The translations under genes and the position numbers were made by a program. 64,000 bases of DNA from Achromobacter xylosoxidans (lineage in GTDB: Bacteria; Pseudomonadota; Gammaproteobacteria; Burkholderiales; Burkholderiaceae_B): NCBI RefSeq assembly GCF_002192695.1, contig NZ_MTLG01000067.1:148603-212602 (forward strand). The letters run 5' to 3'. Below are positions 18,513-27,560 of the stretch, in pieces (within the stretch, counting starts at the first letter, position 1; each line of letters opens with the position of its first letter). Under the pieces are notes generated by a model that did not search any database, had not been told where the DNA came from, and was given only the letters and a program-made list of their open reading frames with translations.

Positions 18513-18557
18513 GCAGCAATGATTGCTGCTTGAACATACAGTTTGGCTATGAAAGCC
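18513..18557 (+). promoter_or_regulatory. Two leader hairpins with similar loops, candidate ANTAR target
   Basis: Hairpin 1 pairs GCAGCA (18513-18518) with TGCTGC (18524-18529) around the loop ATGAT. Hairpin 2 pairs GGCT (18545-18548) with AGCC (18554-18557) around ATGAA. They are 15 bases apart. The 3' arm of hairpin 2 is also part of the 5' arm of the following terminator, so the two structures exclude one another. ANTAR regulators bind paired small hairpins and prevent terminator formation in exactly this arrangement. The loops are five (or seven) bases by my folding, not the canonical six, so the match is architectural only. Confidence 0.5.
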
Positions 18558-18593
18558 CCCGACGTGCACGCAATGCGTGGTCGGGGGCTTTTT
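18552..18593 (+). terminator. Intrinsic terminator inside the hydrolase operon leader
   Basis: AAAGCCCCCGAC (18552-18563) pairs with GTCGGGGGCTTT (18580-18591). An inner CACGC/GCGTG stem with an AAT loop lies between them, and the run continues as TTTTT then CGTTTTC. This is a strong forward-strand terminator only 29 bases before the ATG at 18623. No forward gene lies upstream for over 800 bases, so it is best read as an attenuator controlled by the AmiR-like protein encoded in the same operon. Confidence 0.8.
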
Positions 18594-18622
18594 CGTTTTC
18601 AATTTCTGAATATGGAGCTCGC

Positions 18623-19510
18623 ATGCAAGCGTCGGATCCGCAACGTTCTCCCGCCTCCGTGACCTGGGTGGCCAGCGTGCAGATGGAGCCCGTCATCGGC
18701 GAAGTCGCCGCCAACATCGCTCGTTCGATCGAACTGGTGGAGCAGGCCGCGGCCCAGGGGGCGCGGCTGGTGGTGCTGCCCGAACTGGCCAACACCGGCT
18801 ACATGTTCGAGAGCCGCGAGGAAGCCCATGCCCTGGCCGAGCCGGTGCCGCAAGGCCCCAGCTCGCAGGCATGGATCGCATTGGCCCAGCGGCTTGGGAT
18901 CTACCTGGTGGCGGGCATCGCCGAACGCGCCGGCGGCCGCCTCTACAACTCCGCGCTGGTCGCCGGCCCCGAGGGGTATGTGGGGACTTATCGCAAGCTG
19001 CACCTGTGGGGCGACGAGAACCTGTACTTCGAGGCTGGCGACCTGGGCCTGCCGGTGTTCGATACCGAGCTGGGCCGCATCGGCGTGGCGATCTGCTACG
19101 ACGGCTGGTTTCCCGAGGTCTACCGGCTGCTGGCGGTGCGCGGCGCGGACATCGTGGCGGTGCCCACCAACTGGGTGCCGATGCCGGGACAGACGCGCGA
19201 CGGACCGGTCATGGCGCACGCGCTGACCATGGGCGGCGCCCATAGCAACGGCCTGACGGTGGTGTGCGCCGACCGCGTCGGCACCGAGCGCGGCCAGCCC
19301 TTCGTGGGCCGCAGCCTGATCGTGGGCTCCCAGGGTTGGACCGCCGCGGGGCCGGCCAGCATCGACCAGGAGGAGGTGCTGCTGGCGCCCATAGACCTGA
19401 AGGCCTCGCGCCGCGCGCGCCAATTGAATGATTTCAACCATGTGCTGCGCGACAGGCGCCGCGATATCTATGACGAGCAGTTGGGCGCGGCAGGCCTGCC
19501 GCAACGCTGA
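18623..19510 (+). CDS. Nitrilase-superfamily carbon-nitrogen hydrolase
   Basis: The 295-residue cytoplasmic hydrolase has the family's Glu-Lys-Cys triad: E54 (VVLPELANTG), K125 (YRKLHLW) and C158 (ICYDGWFPE). It should hydrolyse an amide, nitrile or carbamoyl group. It is shorter than AmiE-type aliphatic amidases (about 345 residues) and closer in size to omega-amidase or N-carbamoyl hydrolases. ATG 18623 is chosen because GGAG lies at 18614-18617; the frame is open further upstream but through the terminator. First gene of an operon with an importer and AmiC/AmiR-like regulators. Confidence 0.9.
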   Translation: MQASDPQRSPASVTWVASVQMEPVIGEVAANIARSIELVEQAAAQGARLVVLPELANTGYMFESREEAHALAEPVPQGPSSQAWIALAQRLGIYLVAGIAERAGGRLYNSALVAGPEGYVGTYRKLHLWGDENLYFEAGDLGLPVFDTELGRIGVAICYDGWFPEVYRLLAVRGADIVAVPTNWVPMPGQTRDGPVMAHALTMGGAHSNGLTVVCADRVGTERGQPFVGRSLIVGSQGWTAAGPASIDQEEVLLAPIDLKASRRARQLNDFNHVLRDRRRDIYDEQLGAAGLPQR

Positions 19511-19541
19511 ACGACAGTCGTTCCCTCCAAGGAGAAAACCC

Positions 19542-20708
19542 ATGAAGAGCCTATTCAATAGCTGCCGGATCCGCCTGTCGTTTGTCGCATTGCTGGCTGG
19601 CGCCGCCAGCGCGCATGCCGCCGAACCGCTGCGCATCGGCGTGCCGGTCGGCCTGTCCGGCGCCAACAGCGTGGTCGCGCCGGGCGTGGTGCAGGCCTCG
19701 CAACTGGCGGCCGATGAAATCAATGCGGCCGGCGGCATCCTGGGCCGCCAGATCGTGCTGGAGATCGCCGATGACGCCTCGGGCGCGGTCGGGGCGCAGA
19801 AGGCGTATGACACCCTGGTGTTCCAGAAAAAGGTGGACGCCATCATTGCCATGGAAACCAGCGCGGCGCGCAATGCCGCGCTGCCCATCGTGACGCGCGG
19901 CAAGGTGCCTTATATCTACACGTCATTCTATGAAGGCCGTTCCTGCAACCGCTGGCTGCACGTGAACGGCTGGGTGCCGGAGCAGCAGGTCGCGCCGGTG
20001 GTGGACCACTTCATGCAGGATCGCAAGGCCAAGACCTTCTTCCTGGTCGGCAGCGACTACGCCTTTGGCCGCGGCATGCTCAAGTTCACGCGGGAGTACA
20101 TCGAAAAGCAGGGCGGACGCGTGGTGGGCGAGGAATACCTGCCGATCGACGGATCCGACTGGACGCCGGTGGTCTCGAAGATACGCTCGGCCAACCCGGA
20201 CGCGCTGATCAGCTCGACGGCGGGCGGCGGACCCAATGTCAGTCTGGCCAAGCAGGTCAAGGCGGCGGGCCTGTCCATGCCCTACGGCAATCTGGCGATC
20301 GACGAGGGCACCGCCAAGACCATGGGCGACACGGCGGTGGGCATGTACATGTCGGCGTCCTACCTGACCAGCATCGACACGCCGCAGAACCGCAAATTCC
20401 TGGACGGCCTGAAGGCGAAGTTCGGCAACGACGCCAAGACCGCCAACGAATTCTCCGCGCCGCAGTATGAAGCCTTCTACCTGTACAAGGCAGCCGTCGA
20501 AAAGGCCGGCGGCACCGATGCGCCCAAGGTGGTGCAGGCGTTGAGCGCGGTCACGTTCGACGGCCCGCGCGGCCCGGTGACCATGGACCGCCAGCGGCAC
20601 GCGGCGCTGACCATGCGCCTGGGGCAGGTGCAGCAGGACGGTTCCATCAAGATCCTGCAGACCTTCGACAAAGTCGACCCGGGCGCCCAGTGTCCGGACC
20701 TGAAGTGA
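19542..20708 (+). CDS. ABC transporter substrate-binding protein, amide/urea/amino acid type
   Basis: The 388-residue periplasmic binding protein has a signal peptide (MKSLFNSCRIRLSFVALLAG, cleavage near AHA-AEP) and a mature start LRIGVPVGLSGANSVVAPG. ATG 19542 follows the strong site AAGGAG. It has the type-I fold of the LivK/UrtA/AmiC group and ends in CPDLK. It lies 31 bases after the hydrolase and feeds the permeases encoded next. The ligand is probably the amide or a related compound that the hydrolase uses. Confidence 0.9.
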   Translation: MKSLFNSCRIRLSFVALLAGAASAHAAEPLRIGVPVGLSGANSVVAPGVVQASQLAADEINAAGGILGRQIVLEIADDASGAVGAQKAYDTLVFQKKVDAIIAMETSAARNAALPIVTRGKVPYIYTSFYEGRSCNRWLHVNGWVPEQQVAPVVDHFMQDRKAKTFFLVGSDYAFGRGMLKFTREYIEKQGGRVVGEEYLPIDGSDWTPVVSKIRSANPDALISSTAGGGPNVSLAKQVKAAGLSMPYGNLAIDEGTAKTMGDTAVGMYMSASYLTSIDTPQNRKFLDGLKAKFGNDAKTANEFSAPQYEAFYLYKAAVEKAGGTDAPKVVQALSAVTFDGPRGPVTMDRQRHAALTMRLGQVQQDGSIKILQTFDKVDPGAQCPDLK

Positions 20709-20761
20709 CGGCCATGCCATGACAAGCGCCGCCGGTCCTGCCGGCGGCGCCGGAGAGCGAT

Positions 20762-21595
20762 ATGGGTTTGCTGCTGGACATCCTGAGCACGGCCGCCATG
20801 CTGTTCATCGTGACGGCCGGGCTGATGATCATCTTTGGCGTGATGAAGATCGTCAACTTCGCGCACGGCGCGATTCTTACGCTGGGCAGCTATGCCAGCC
20901 TGGTGGTGACGCAGCTGGGGCTGAACCCCTGGCTGGCGCTGCCCTTCGCGCTGGCGGTCGGCGTGCTGGTGGGCATGGGCGTGGAACGGCTCATCGTGCA
21001 GCCGCTCTACAAGCGGCCGCTGGACGCCATCCTGGCCACCTGGGGGCTGGGTATCGTGATCGGCCAGCTCATCACCATGGCCTTCGGGCGCGAGGTGAAG
21101 TTCGCGGATTCGCCCATTCATGGCGCCGTGTCCTTCCTGGGCACGGAGTATTCGGCGTACCGGCTGTTCCTGGTGCCGGCGGCCTTGCTGATGTATGCCG
21201 CCATGACGCTGCTGCTCAGCGGCACGCGCTTTGGCGTGCGGACCCGGGCGGTGATCATGAACGAGGACCTGGCGCGCGGCCTGGGCATCAACGCCGAGCG
21301 CATCCGCTTCACCACCTTTGGCCTGGGCGCGGGACTGGGCGCGCTGGCCGGCGCGCTGATCACGCCCTTGTCCAGCGTCGATCCGAACATGGGACTGCCG
21401 TGGCTGGTCAGCGCCTTCATGCTGGTCATGGTGTCGGGCCATTCGATTACCGCGCTGCTGCTGACCTGCCTGGTCTACGGCGCCTGCCAGGTGCTGGTAA
21501 GCGTCTACGTCAGCCCGATCCTGGGCGGCGTCACCATCGCCGTCCTGGCCGCGCTGACGCTGCGCTTGCGTCCTCAAGGATTCGCCCATGACTGA
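20762..21595 (+). CDS. ABC transporter permease, LivH type
   Basis: The 277-residue membrane protein has the LivH-like N terminus with LMIIFGVMKIVNFAHGAILT and about eight hydrophobic spans. The cytoplasmic loop AVIMNEDLARGLGINAERI contacts the ATPase. ATG 20762 follows CGGAGAG. The stop overlaps the next gene's start by 8 bases. It is more distant from the first operon's LivH than expected for a recent duplicate. Confidence 0.91.
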   Translation: MGLLLDILSTAAMLFIVTAGLMIIFGVMKIVNFAHGAILTLGSYASLVVTQLGLNPWLALPFALAVGVLVGMGVERLIVQPLYKRPLDAILATWGLGIVIGQLITMAFGREVKFADSPIHGAVSFLGTEYSAYRLFLVPAALLMYAAMTLLLSGTRFGVRTRAVIMNEDLARGLGINAERIRFTTFGLGAGLGALAGALITPLSSVDPNMGLPWLVSAFMLVMVSGHSITALLLTCLVYGACQVLVSVYVSPILGGVTIAVLAALTLRLRPQGFAHD

Positions 21596-23414
21596 CCGCG
21601 CATTGATCCCTCAAACGCTGGCCGGCGCCGCTGACGACGCCTCGGTGCAAAAGGCCGCGCGCAGCCGCAGCCTGCTGGGCCTGGCCGGGCTCTGCCTGGT
21701 CCTGACCGCGGCGGGTCCCTGGCTGTTCGACACCTATCTGCTGAACGTGCTGATCAAGGCGCTGTTCTTCGCCGTGGCGGCGGTCACCGTGGACGTGCTG
21801 TGGGGCTACACCGGCTACCTGACATTCGGCCAGTCCGCGTTTTTCGGCGTGGGCGCCTATGCCGCCGGCCTGGCCTTCACCCACTACGGCTTCTCGCCCG
21901 CCATCGCCGCCCTGGCCGCGCTGGCGGCGGTGGGCGCCGCGGCGCTGCTGGCGCTGGTGACGGGATGGCTGTCGTTCTACCGGGGCGCTTCGCCGTTCTT
22001 CGCTACCGTGATCTCGCTGGTGCTGCCCATCGTCCTGATGCAGCTGATGCTGTCCGGCGGCACCTATACGGGTTCGTCCTCCGGCCTGACGGGCTACGAG
22101 ACCTTCGACCTGTCGCTGGAGGCCTGGTACGTGATCGCGGCCGGCGGCCTGTCGGTGGTGGCGCTGATGGCCTGGGCGGCGGTGCGCAGCGACGGCGGCC
22201 GCATCCTGGTGGCGCTGCGCGACAACGAGGCGCGTTGCAGCTACCTCGGCCTGAACACCGCCCACTGGCGCATCGCGCTGCTGGTGGTCTGCGGCGCCGT
22301 GGCGGGCCTGGCCGGCTTCGGCTATGGCGCCTTCAGCGGCGTGGTGGCGCCGGAGCTGACGGGCTTCGTCTTCGGCACGGAACTGATCATCTGGGTGGCG
22401 CTGGGCGGACGCGGCACCATCTGGGGACCGGTGCTGGGAGCCATCCTCATCAACGTCGCGGGCTCCTATCTCAGCGGCAACATGCCGTTCGTCTGGCAGC
22501 TGCTGCTGGGCGTGACCTTCGTGCTGGTGATCCTGTTGCTGCCGCGCGGGCTCCTGCCCCTGCTGACCGCGCCCTGGCGGGCAAGGGCCGGCAAGGCGGC
22601 CGCGCCCGTGCTGGGCGAGCGCGCCGTCCCTGCGCGCCAGGACGGCGGCGCGGCCCAGGCCTTGAGCCTGGCGGGCGTGTCCAAGCACTTTGGCAGCCTG
22701 AAGGTGCTGGAAGGCATAGACCTGCAGGCCCGCGGCGGCGAACTGCTGGGGCTGATCGGCCCCAATGGCGCCGGCAAGACTACGCTGATGCGCTGCATCG
22801 CGGACGGCGCCGAACGTTCCCAGGGCAGGCTGGAACTCTATGGCCACGAGGTGCGGCGCGACGGTCCGGAACAATGCGTGCGCCACGGACTGGGCCGTAA
22901 ATTCCAGAACGCCAACGTGTTCGACACGCTGACCGTGGCCGAAAGCCTGCGCATCGCGACCACGCTGCGCGAGCGGCCGTCGTGGTGGCGCCGGTCGCCC
23001 ACGCTGGATCTGCCGCCCTATGCATTGGAGACGCTGCGGGTGACGGGCCTGGACCAGTGCCTGGACAGCGTCGCGCGCGACCTCTCGCACGGACAGCAGC
23101 AGGCGCTGGAACTGGCGATGGTGCTGGCGCTGGAGCCGGGCATCGTGCTGCTGGACGAGCCGACGGCCGGGCTGAGCAAGGCCGAACGCCAGCAGATCGG
23201 CCATGTGCTGTCGTCGCTGGCGCACCGTTACGGCCTGTGTTGCCTGCTGGTGGAACACGACCTGGATTTCGTCAAGGAAATCGCGACGCGCATCGTGGTC
23301 CTGCACCAGGGCCGCATCGTCATGGACGGGGGATTCCGCGAAGTAGTGGAATCCGAACTGGTGCGCACCATCTATGCGGGTAGCGCGCCCGCCGCGCAAG
23401 GAGCAGGGCAATGA
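21588..23414 (+). CDS. Fused ABC permease (LivM) and ATPase (LivG)
   Basis: This 608-residue protein joins two importer parts that are separate in the first operon. Residues about 25-325 form a LivM-like membrane domain with YTGYLTFGQSAFFGVGAYAAG. After a Pro/Ala/Arg linker (about 325-355) comes a LivG-like ATPase with Walker A GPNGAGKTT near residue 392, signature LSHGQQQALELAM, Walker B GIVLLDEPTAGLS and the H-loop VEHD. The reading frame is continuous. Such fusions are known in this transporter family. The fusion fixes a 1:1 permease-ATPase ratio. Confidence 0.92.
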   Translation: MTDRALIPQTLAGAADDASVQKAARSRSLLGLAGLCLVLTAAGPWLFDTYLLNVLIKALFFAVAAVTVDVLWGYTGYLTFGQSAFFGVGAYAAGLAFTHYGFSPAIAALAALAAVGAAALLALVTGWLSFYRGASPFFATVISLVLPIVLMQLMLSGGTYTGSSSGLTGYETFDLSLEAWYVIAAGGLSVVALMAWAAVRSDGGRILVALRDNEARCSYLGLNTAHWRIALLVVCGAVAGLAGFGYGAFSGVVAPELTGFVFGTELIIWVALGGRGTIWGPVLGAILINVAGSYLSGNMPFVWQLLLGVTFVLVILLLPRGLLPLLTAPWRARAGKAAAPVLGERAVPARQDGGAAQALSLAGVSKHFGSLKVLEGIDLQARGGELLGLIGPNGAGKTTLMRCIADGAERSQGRLELYGHEVRRDGPEQCVRHGLGRKFQNANVFDTLTVAESLRIATTLRERPSWWRRSPTLDLPPYALETLRVTGLDQCLDSVARDLSHGQQQALELAMVLALEPGIVLLDEPTAGLSKAERQQIGHVLSSLAHRYGLCCLLVEHDLDFVKEIATRIVVLHQGRIVMDGGFREVVESELVRTIYAGSAPAAQGAGQ

Positions 23415-24127
23415 CGAGTATCGCCGCGCCGGCGTTGCGCTTGGAAGAAGTGTCCAGCGGCTACAAGCGGGCCATGGTGCTGCACGACGTGTCGCTCTCG
23501 GTGGAGCGGGGGTCGTGCGTGGCCTTGCTGGGCAAGAACGGCATGGGCAAGAGCACCTTGCTCAAGACGGTCATGGGCTATCTGCCCAAGCAGCGCGGCC
23601 GCGTCAGCGTGGGCGGGGTGGACGCGACCCGGCTGCGGCCGCACGAAGTGGCGCGCTGCGGCGTCGCCTACGCGGCCCAGGAGCAACCGCTGTTTCCCGA
23701 CCTGAGCATCCGCGACAACCTGCGCCTGGGGCTGCCGCGCGAGCAGCTGTTCGACGAGCGCTTCGCCGAGATCGCCGAGCTGTTCCCGGTGTTCACGAGC
23801 CGCTTGCGGCAGCATGCGGGCACCTTGTCGGGCGGAGAACAGAAAATGCTGCTGGTGGCGCGCGGGCTGATGCAGCGGCCCGCGCTCTTGCTGCTGGACG
23901 AGATCACCGAAGGGCTGCAGCCCTCGGTGATCGAGCGGCTGGGCCGGGCGCTGAACTGGGAGCGCGAGCGGCACGGCACCACGATGTTCATCGTCGAGCA
24001 GAACGTGGCGTTCGCGCTGGACGTGGCCGACCGCTATCTGGTGCTCAAGCAGGGCAGCATCGTCGACGCAGGCGAGGCTGGCGCGTCCGAGGCGGCGGGC
24101 AATATCATTGCTCATCTGAAAGTCTGA
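23411..24127 (+). CDS. ABC transporter ATP-binding protein, LivF type
   Basis: The 238-residue ATPase shows Walker A GKNGMGKST (unusual Lys/Met inside the loop but normal key residues), signature LSGGEQKMLLVARGLM, Walker B ALLLLDEITEGLQP and the switch region IVEQNVAFAL. It overlaps the fusion gene by 4 bases (ATGA). Together with the fusion protein it gives the two ATPases of the importer. Confidence 0.92.
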   Translation: MTSIAAPALRLEEVSSGYKRAMVLHDVSLSVERGSCVALLGKNGMGKSTLLKTVMGYLPKQRGRVSVGGVDATRLRPHEVARCGVAYAAQEQPLFPDLSIRDNLRLGLPREQLFDERFAEIAELFPVFTSRLRQHAGTLSGGEQKMLLVARGLMQRPALLLLDEITEGLQPSVIERLGRALNWERERHGTTMFIVEQNVAFALDVADRYLVLKQGSIVDAGEAGASEAAGNIIAHLKV

Positions 24128-24188
24128 ACGCCATCCGGCCCGAATTCGCCATGACGCACACACGCACTACCCGCTCGAGGATTCCATC

Positions 24189-25352
24189 ATGACCACGCTT
24201 CAGGACCAGGAGGCGCAGCGGCCCGGCTGGCGCATCGGCGTGCTCTATTCGCGCAGCGGCGTCACCGGCACGACGGAGTCGCAGCATTTCTTCGGCACGG
24301 TGCTGGCGGTGGAAGAGATCAATGAACTGGGCGGCGTCCTGGGACGGCCGCTGGCGCCCGTGGTGTACGACCCGCGCAGCGATGCCGAGGAATACCGCCG
24401 GCTGGCGGCCCGGCTGCTGCTGGACGACGAGGTCAGCGTCATCTTCGGCGGCTGCACCTCGCACTGCCGCAAGGCCATGCTGCCGGTGGTGGAGCGCAGC
24501 AATTCGCTGCTGTGGTACGGATCGGTCTACGAAGGCTTCGAGTATTCGCCCAATGTCATCTACACCGGCGCGGCGCCCAACCAGGGCAGCATGCAGCTGG
24601 CGGCCTACCTGATCCAGAACTGCGGCTCGCGCATCTTCCTGGTGGGCGCGGACTATATCTACCCGCGCGAGACCAACCGCATCATGCGCGAGACCGTCGA
24701 GGAGCATGGCGGCGAGATCCTGGATGAAACCTATCTGCCGCTGGGCTGCGACGACAGCGAGATCAACGACGTGGTTGCGGACATCCGCCGCATCCAGCCC
24801 GACGTGGTGTTCTCCACGCTGATCGGCTCCGATGCGCAGCGCTTCTACCAGCGCTACCACGAGGCCTGCCAGGCCGAGGGCGCGGCCACCGCGCATATTC
24901 CCATCGCCAGCCTGACGATGGCGGAGTCGGAGGTGGCCGAGATCGGGCCGCGGCGCTGCGTGGGGCATATCACCGCGGCCACCTACTTCAACACGGTGGA
25001 CACGCCGGCCAATGCGCACTTCCTGGAACGCTGGCGGGCGCGCTTCGGCGACCATCCCGCCAGCGTCTATGCCGAGACCTGCTACAGCCAGATGCACCTG
25101 TTCGCGCGCGCCTTGCAGCGCGTGGGCAGCATGGACACCCGCAAGCTGGTGCAGGCGGTGCACCAGGTGCAGTTCGACGCGCCGGACGGGCAGATGTCCG
25201 TGCTGGCGGAAAACAACCACAGCGTGCTGACGCCGCGCATCGGCGTTTGCCGCGAGGACGGGCGCTTCGACATCGTCTGGGAAAGCGATGAACCCGTGAA
25301 GCCGGATCCGTACCTCACCGGGTTCGGCCTGGACGAGTTCTGGTTGAAATAG
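24189..25352 (+). CDS. amiC: AmiC-like cytoplasmic amide sensor
   Basis: The 387-residue protein has a type-I periplasmic-binding-protein fold but no signal peptide: it begins MTTLQDQEAQRPGWRIGVLY. This is the hallmark of AmiC, the cytoplasmic ligand sensor that holds the antiterminator AmiR inactive until an amide binds. Segments such as FGGCTSHCRKAMLPVVE and FLVGADYIYPRETNRIMRE agree with AmiC/urea-binding relatives. The antiterminator gene follows after two bases. A 61-base gap separates it from the transporter genes. The inducer in this organism is unknown. Confidence 0.86.
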   Translation: MTTLQDQEAQRPGWRIGVLYSRSGVTGTTESQHFFGTVLAVEEINELGGVLGRPLAPVVYDPRSDAEEYRRLAARLLLDDEVSVIFGGCTSHCRKAMLPVVERSNSLLWYGSVYEGFEYSPNVIYTGAAPNQGSMQLAAYLIQNCGSRIFLVGADYIYPRETNRIMRETVEEHGGEILDETYLPLGCDDSEINDVVADIRRIQPDVVFSTLIGSDAQRFYQRYHEACQAEGAATAHIPIASLTMAESEVAEIGPRRCVGHITAATYFNTVDTPANAHFLERWRARFGDHPASVYAETCYSQMHLFARALQRVGSMDTRKLVQAVHQVQFDAPDGQMSVLAENNHSVLTPRIGVCREDGRFDIVWESDEPVKPDPYLTGFGLDEFWLK

Positions 25353-25354
25353 CC

Positions 25355-25990
25355 ATGGACCATAGCCTACGCCGCCTCTACGAGGACCTGCGCAGTGTGG
25401 CCGTCGCCGTGGTGTATCCGCCCGGCGAGGACCGCGACCTGCTGGTCGAACAGCTCAAGCGCATCGGTTGCCGCATCCATCTGCATTGGCCGTTTCCGGA
25501 CGGCCCGCCCGCAGGCGTGGACGTCATCTTCTTCCAGGTGTCGCAATGCGGCCGCAACAGCGCCGCCTGGTCGGCCAGCGAGGTCGAGGCCACCCTGATC
25601 GCCTTGTCCGAGTATGAAACCCCGACCACGCTGAAACAGCTGCTCAAGACCAACGCGCACGGCGTGCTGACGCGGCCGTTCCGCTCGGCGGGGGTGCTCA
25701 GCACGCTGGTGCTGGCGCGTTCGGCCAAGCAGTTCCAGAGCCGCCAGCAGTCCAAGATCAACAAGCTGGAAAGCACGATCAAGGCGCGGCGCGTCATCGA
25801 AAAGGCCATCCGCGTGCTGATGGACCACCAGCGCCTGGACGAGCGCGCCGCCTATGAGCACATGCGGACCCGGGCCACGGGCCTGCGCGTGAGCGTGGCG
25901 GAAGTGGCCGCGATGATCATCGAAGCCAGCGAAGCCATGGAAAAACTTGGCCTGGGCGCCTTGCGCCCGGGGCCGTCCCATAACAATTGA
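25355..25990 (+). CDS. amiR: AmiR-like ANTAR-domain transcription antiterminator
   Basis: The 211-residue protein has a degenerate receiver-like N-terminal domain (about 10-115) without a conserved phosphorylation pocket. A coiled-coil stretch follows (about 118-145, SRQQSKINKLESTIKARRVIEKA), then a C-terminal ANTAR domain (about 140-200) with RLDERAAYEHMRTRATGLRV and SVAEVAAMIIEA. ANTAR domains bind RNA hairpins and stop formation of a terminator. Its target is probably the leader at 18513-18593 of its own operon. Regulation is expected by sequestration by the AmiC-like protein, not by phosphorylation. Confidence 0.9.
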   Translation: MDHSLRRLYEDLRSVAVAVVYPPGEDRDLLVEQLKRIGCRIHLHWPFPDGPPAGVDVIFFQVSQCGRNSAAWSASEVEATLIALSEYETPTTLKQLLKTNAHGVLTRPFRSAGVLSTLVLARSAKQFQSRQQSKINKLESTIKARRVIEKAIRVLMDHQRLDERAAYEHMRTRATGLRVSVAEVAAMIIEASEAMEKLGLGALRPGPSHNN

Positions 25991-26023
25991 ACGCACTGAA
26001 TGCGCATGCCGAGGAGCCGGACC

Positions 26024-27523
26024 ATGAAGGTCATGATCGCCCGCCTGAACCACGAGACCAATACGTTCTCGCCGGTGCCCACGCCGCTGTCCGCGTTCGG
26101 CAATGACGGCCCCGCCTTCGGCGCCCAGGCTTATGCCGAGAACAAGGGCAAGCGCACGGCCATGTCGGCCTTCATCGATATTGCCGAGGCCAACGGCGCG
26201 ACCGTGGTCACGCCGGTTTCCGCCACGGCCTACCCCAGCGGCCCGGTGTCGGCGGACGCCTATAGCCGGCTGTGCGACGCGATCGTGGCCGGCGCGCAGG
26301 GCTGCGGCGCCATCCTGCTCGATCTGCATGGCGCGATGGTGGCCGAGACCTCCGACGATGGCGAGGGCGACCTGCTGGAGCGCCTGCGGCGGCGCACGCC
26401 GGACGTGCCCATCGCCGTGGCGCTGGACCTGCACGGCAACGTCACGCCCAAGATGGTGGCCAATGCCGACGTGATCGTCAGCTTCAAGACCTATCCGCAC
26501 GTGGACATGTACGAGACCGGCGAGCACGCGGGGCGCATCCTGTACGACTGGCTCAACGGCGGTCCGCGCCCGGTCATGGCCTGGCGCCGCTTGCCGCTGA
26601 TGACGCACACGCTGCGCAGCGCCACGGCCCAGGGCGCCATGCGCCGCGCCGTGCAGGCGGCGCGCGGCGCGGAAAAGGACGGCATCCAGGGCGTTTCCGT
26701 GCTGGCGGGCTTCGCGCTGGCTGACATCCCCGACCCGTGCCTGAGCGTGGTCGTGGTGGGCTCGGGTCCGCAGGAGCAGGCGGAACGGGTCGCGAGCGAG
26801 CTGGCATCGGCCATCTGGGCCGAGCGCGACGGCTACTTCTACGACAGCGAGCCCCTGGGCGAATCGCTGGCCCGCGCGGCGGAACTGGCCCGCGGCGCGG
26901 ACCAGCCCGTGCTCTTGCTCGACCATGGCGACAACTGCATGTCCGGCGGCACCTGCGACACCATGGAGGTGCTGATGGCGGCGGTCGACGCCGGCCTGAC
27001 CGGCATCATCGCGGGGCTGTACTGCGACCCGGAGGCCGTCGCGGCGCTGGCCGCGGCGGGAGAGGGCGCCCAGGTCGAGCTGCCGGTGGGCAACAAGCGG
27101 CCGATTCCAGCCATCGGCCGTCCGGCGGCGCCGGTGCTGCTGCGCGGCGTGGTCCGGGCCGTGACCGACGGCGAATATGTCATCACCGGCCCGACCTACA
27201 CCGGGCAGACGGCGTGCATGGGCCGCAGCGCGGTGCTGGACACAGGCGCCGCGCAATTGGTGATCACCGAGAGAACCCACGAGCCCTGGGACCTGGGCGT
27301 GTTCGAGAGCATGGGGCTGGATCCGCGCCGGGCCCGCTTCGTGCTGGTGAAGTCCCGCATGTATTGCCGCCCGGTGTTCGAGCCTGTTTCCCGGGCGCTG
27401 GTGGAATGCGCCAGCGAGGGCGTCACCAGTTCGGATTTCGCGCTGTTTCCCTATCAGCGGCGCAGCCGGCCGCTCCATCCGCTGGATCCCATGGCGCCTT
27501 CGGACTACGATCCCGCGGCCTGA
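26024..27523 (+). CDS. M81 family metallopeptidase, MlrC-like
   Basis: The 499-residue protein has the MlrC N terminus [16 protein letters not shown] and the metal-site region [12 protein letters not shown] with [13 protein letters not shown]. Further family segments are [17 protein letters not shown] and [16 protein letters not shown]. MlrC was described as a linear-microcystin-degrading enzyme, but most relatives occur beside amino-acid-type transporters and act on unknown small peptides or amides. ATG 26024 is preceded by GAGGAG. It follows amiR by 33 bases and is probably the last gene of the amide-responsive operon. Confidence 0.87.
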   Translation: MKVMIARLNHETNTFSPVPTPLSAFGNDGPAFGAQAYAENKGKRTAMSAFIDIAEANGATVVTPVSATAYPSGPVSADAYSRLCDAIVAGAQGCGAILLDLHGAMVAETSDDGEGDLLERLRRRTPDVPIAVALDLHGNVTPKMVANADVIVSFKTYPHVDMYETGEHAGRILYDWLNGGPRPVMAWRRLPLMTHTLRSATAQGAMRRAVQAARGAEKDGIQGVSVLAGFALADIPDPCLSVVVVGSGPQEQAERVASELASAIWAERDGYFYDSEPLGESLARAAELARGADQPVLLLDHGDNCMSGGTCDTMEVLMAAVDAGLTGIIAGLYCDPEAVAALAAAGEGAQVELPVGNKRPIPAIGRPAAPVLLRGVVRAVTDGEYVITGPTYTGQTACMGRSAVLDTGAAQLVITERTHEPWDLGVFESMGLDPRRARFVLVKSRMYCRPVFEPVSRALVECASEGVTSSDFALFPYQRRSRPLHPLDPMAPSDYDPAA

Positions 27524-27560
27524 GGCGAGGGCCGGACGGCGTCCGCATACAATACCGGCC

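Noticed and set aside
18513..18557. Canonical dual-hexaloop ANTAR motif
   Set aside because: The two-hairpin layout is present, but the loops fold as five or seven bases and the first-position A is missing in hairpin 2, so only an ANTAR-like architecture is claimed.
18530..18622. A longer nitrilase frame starting upstream of 18623
   Set aside because: It would read through the terminator stem and lacks a ribosome site; ATG 18623 has GGAG at the right distance.
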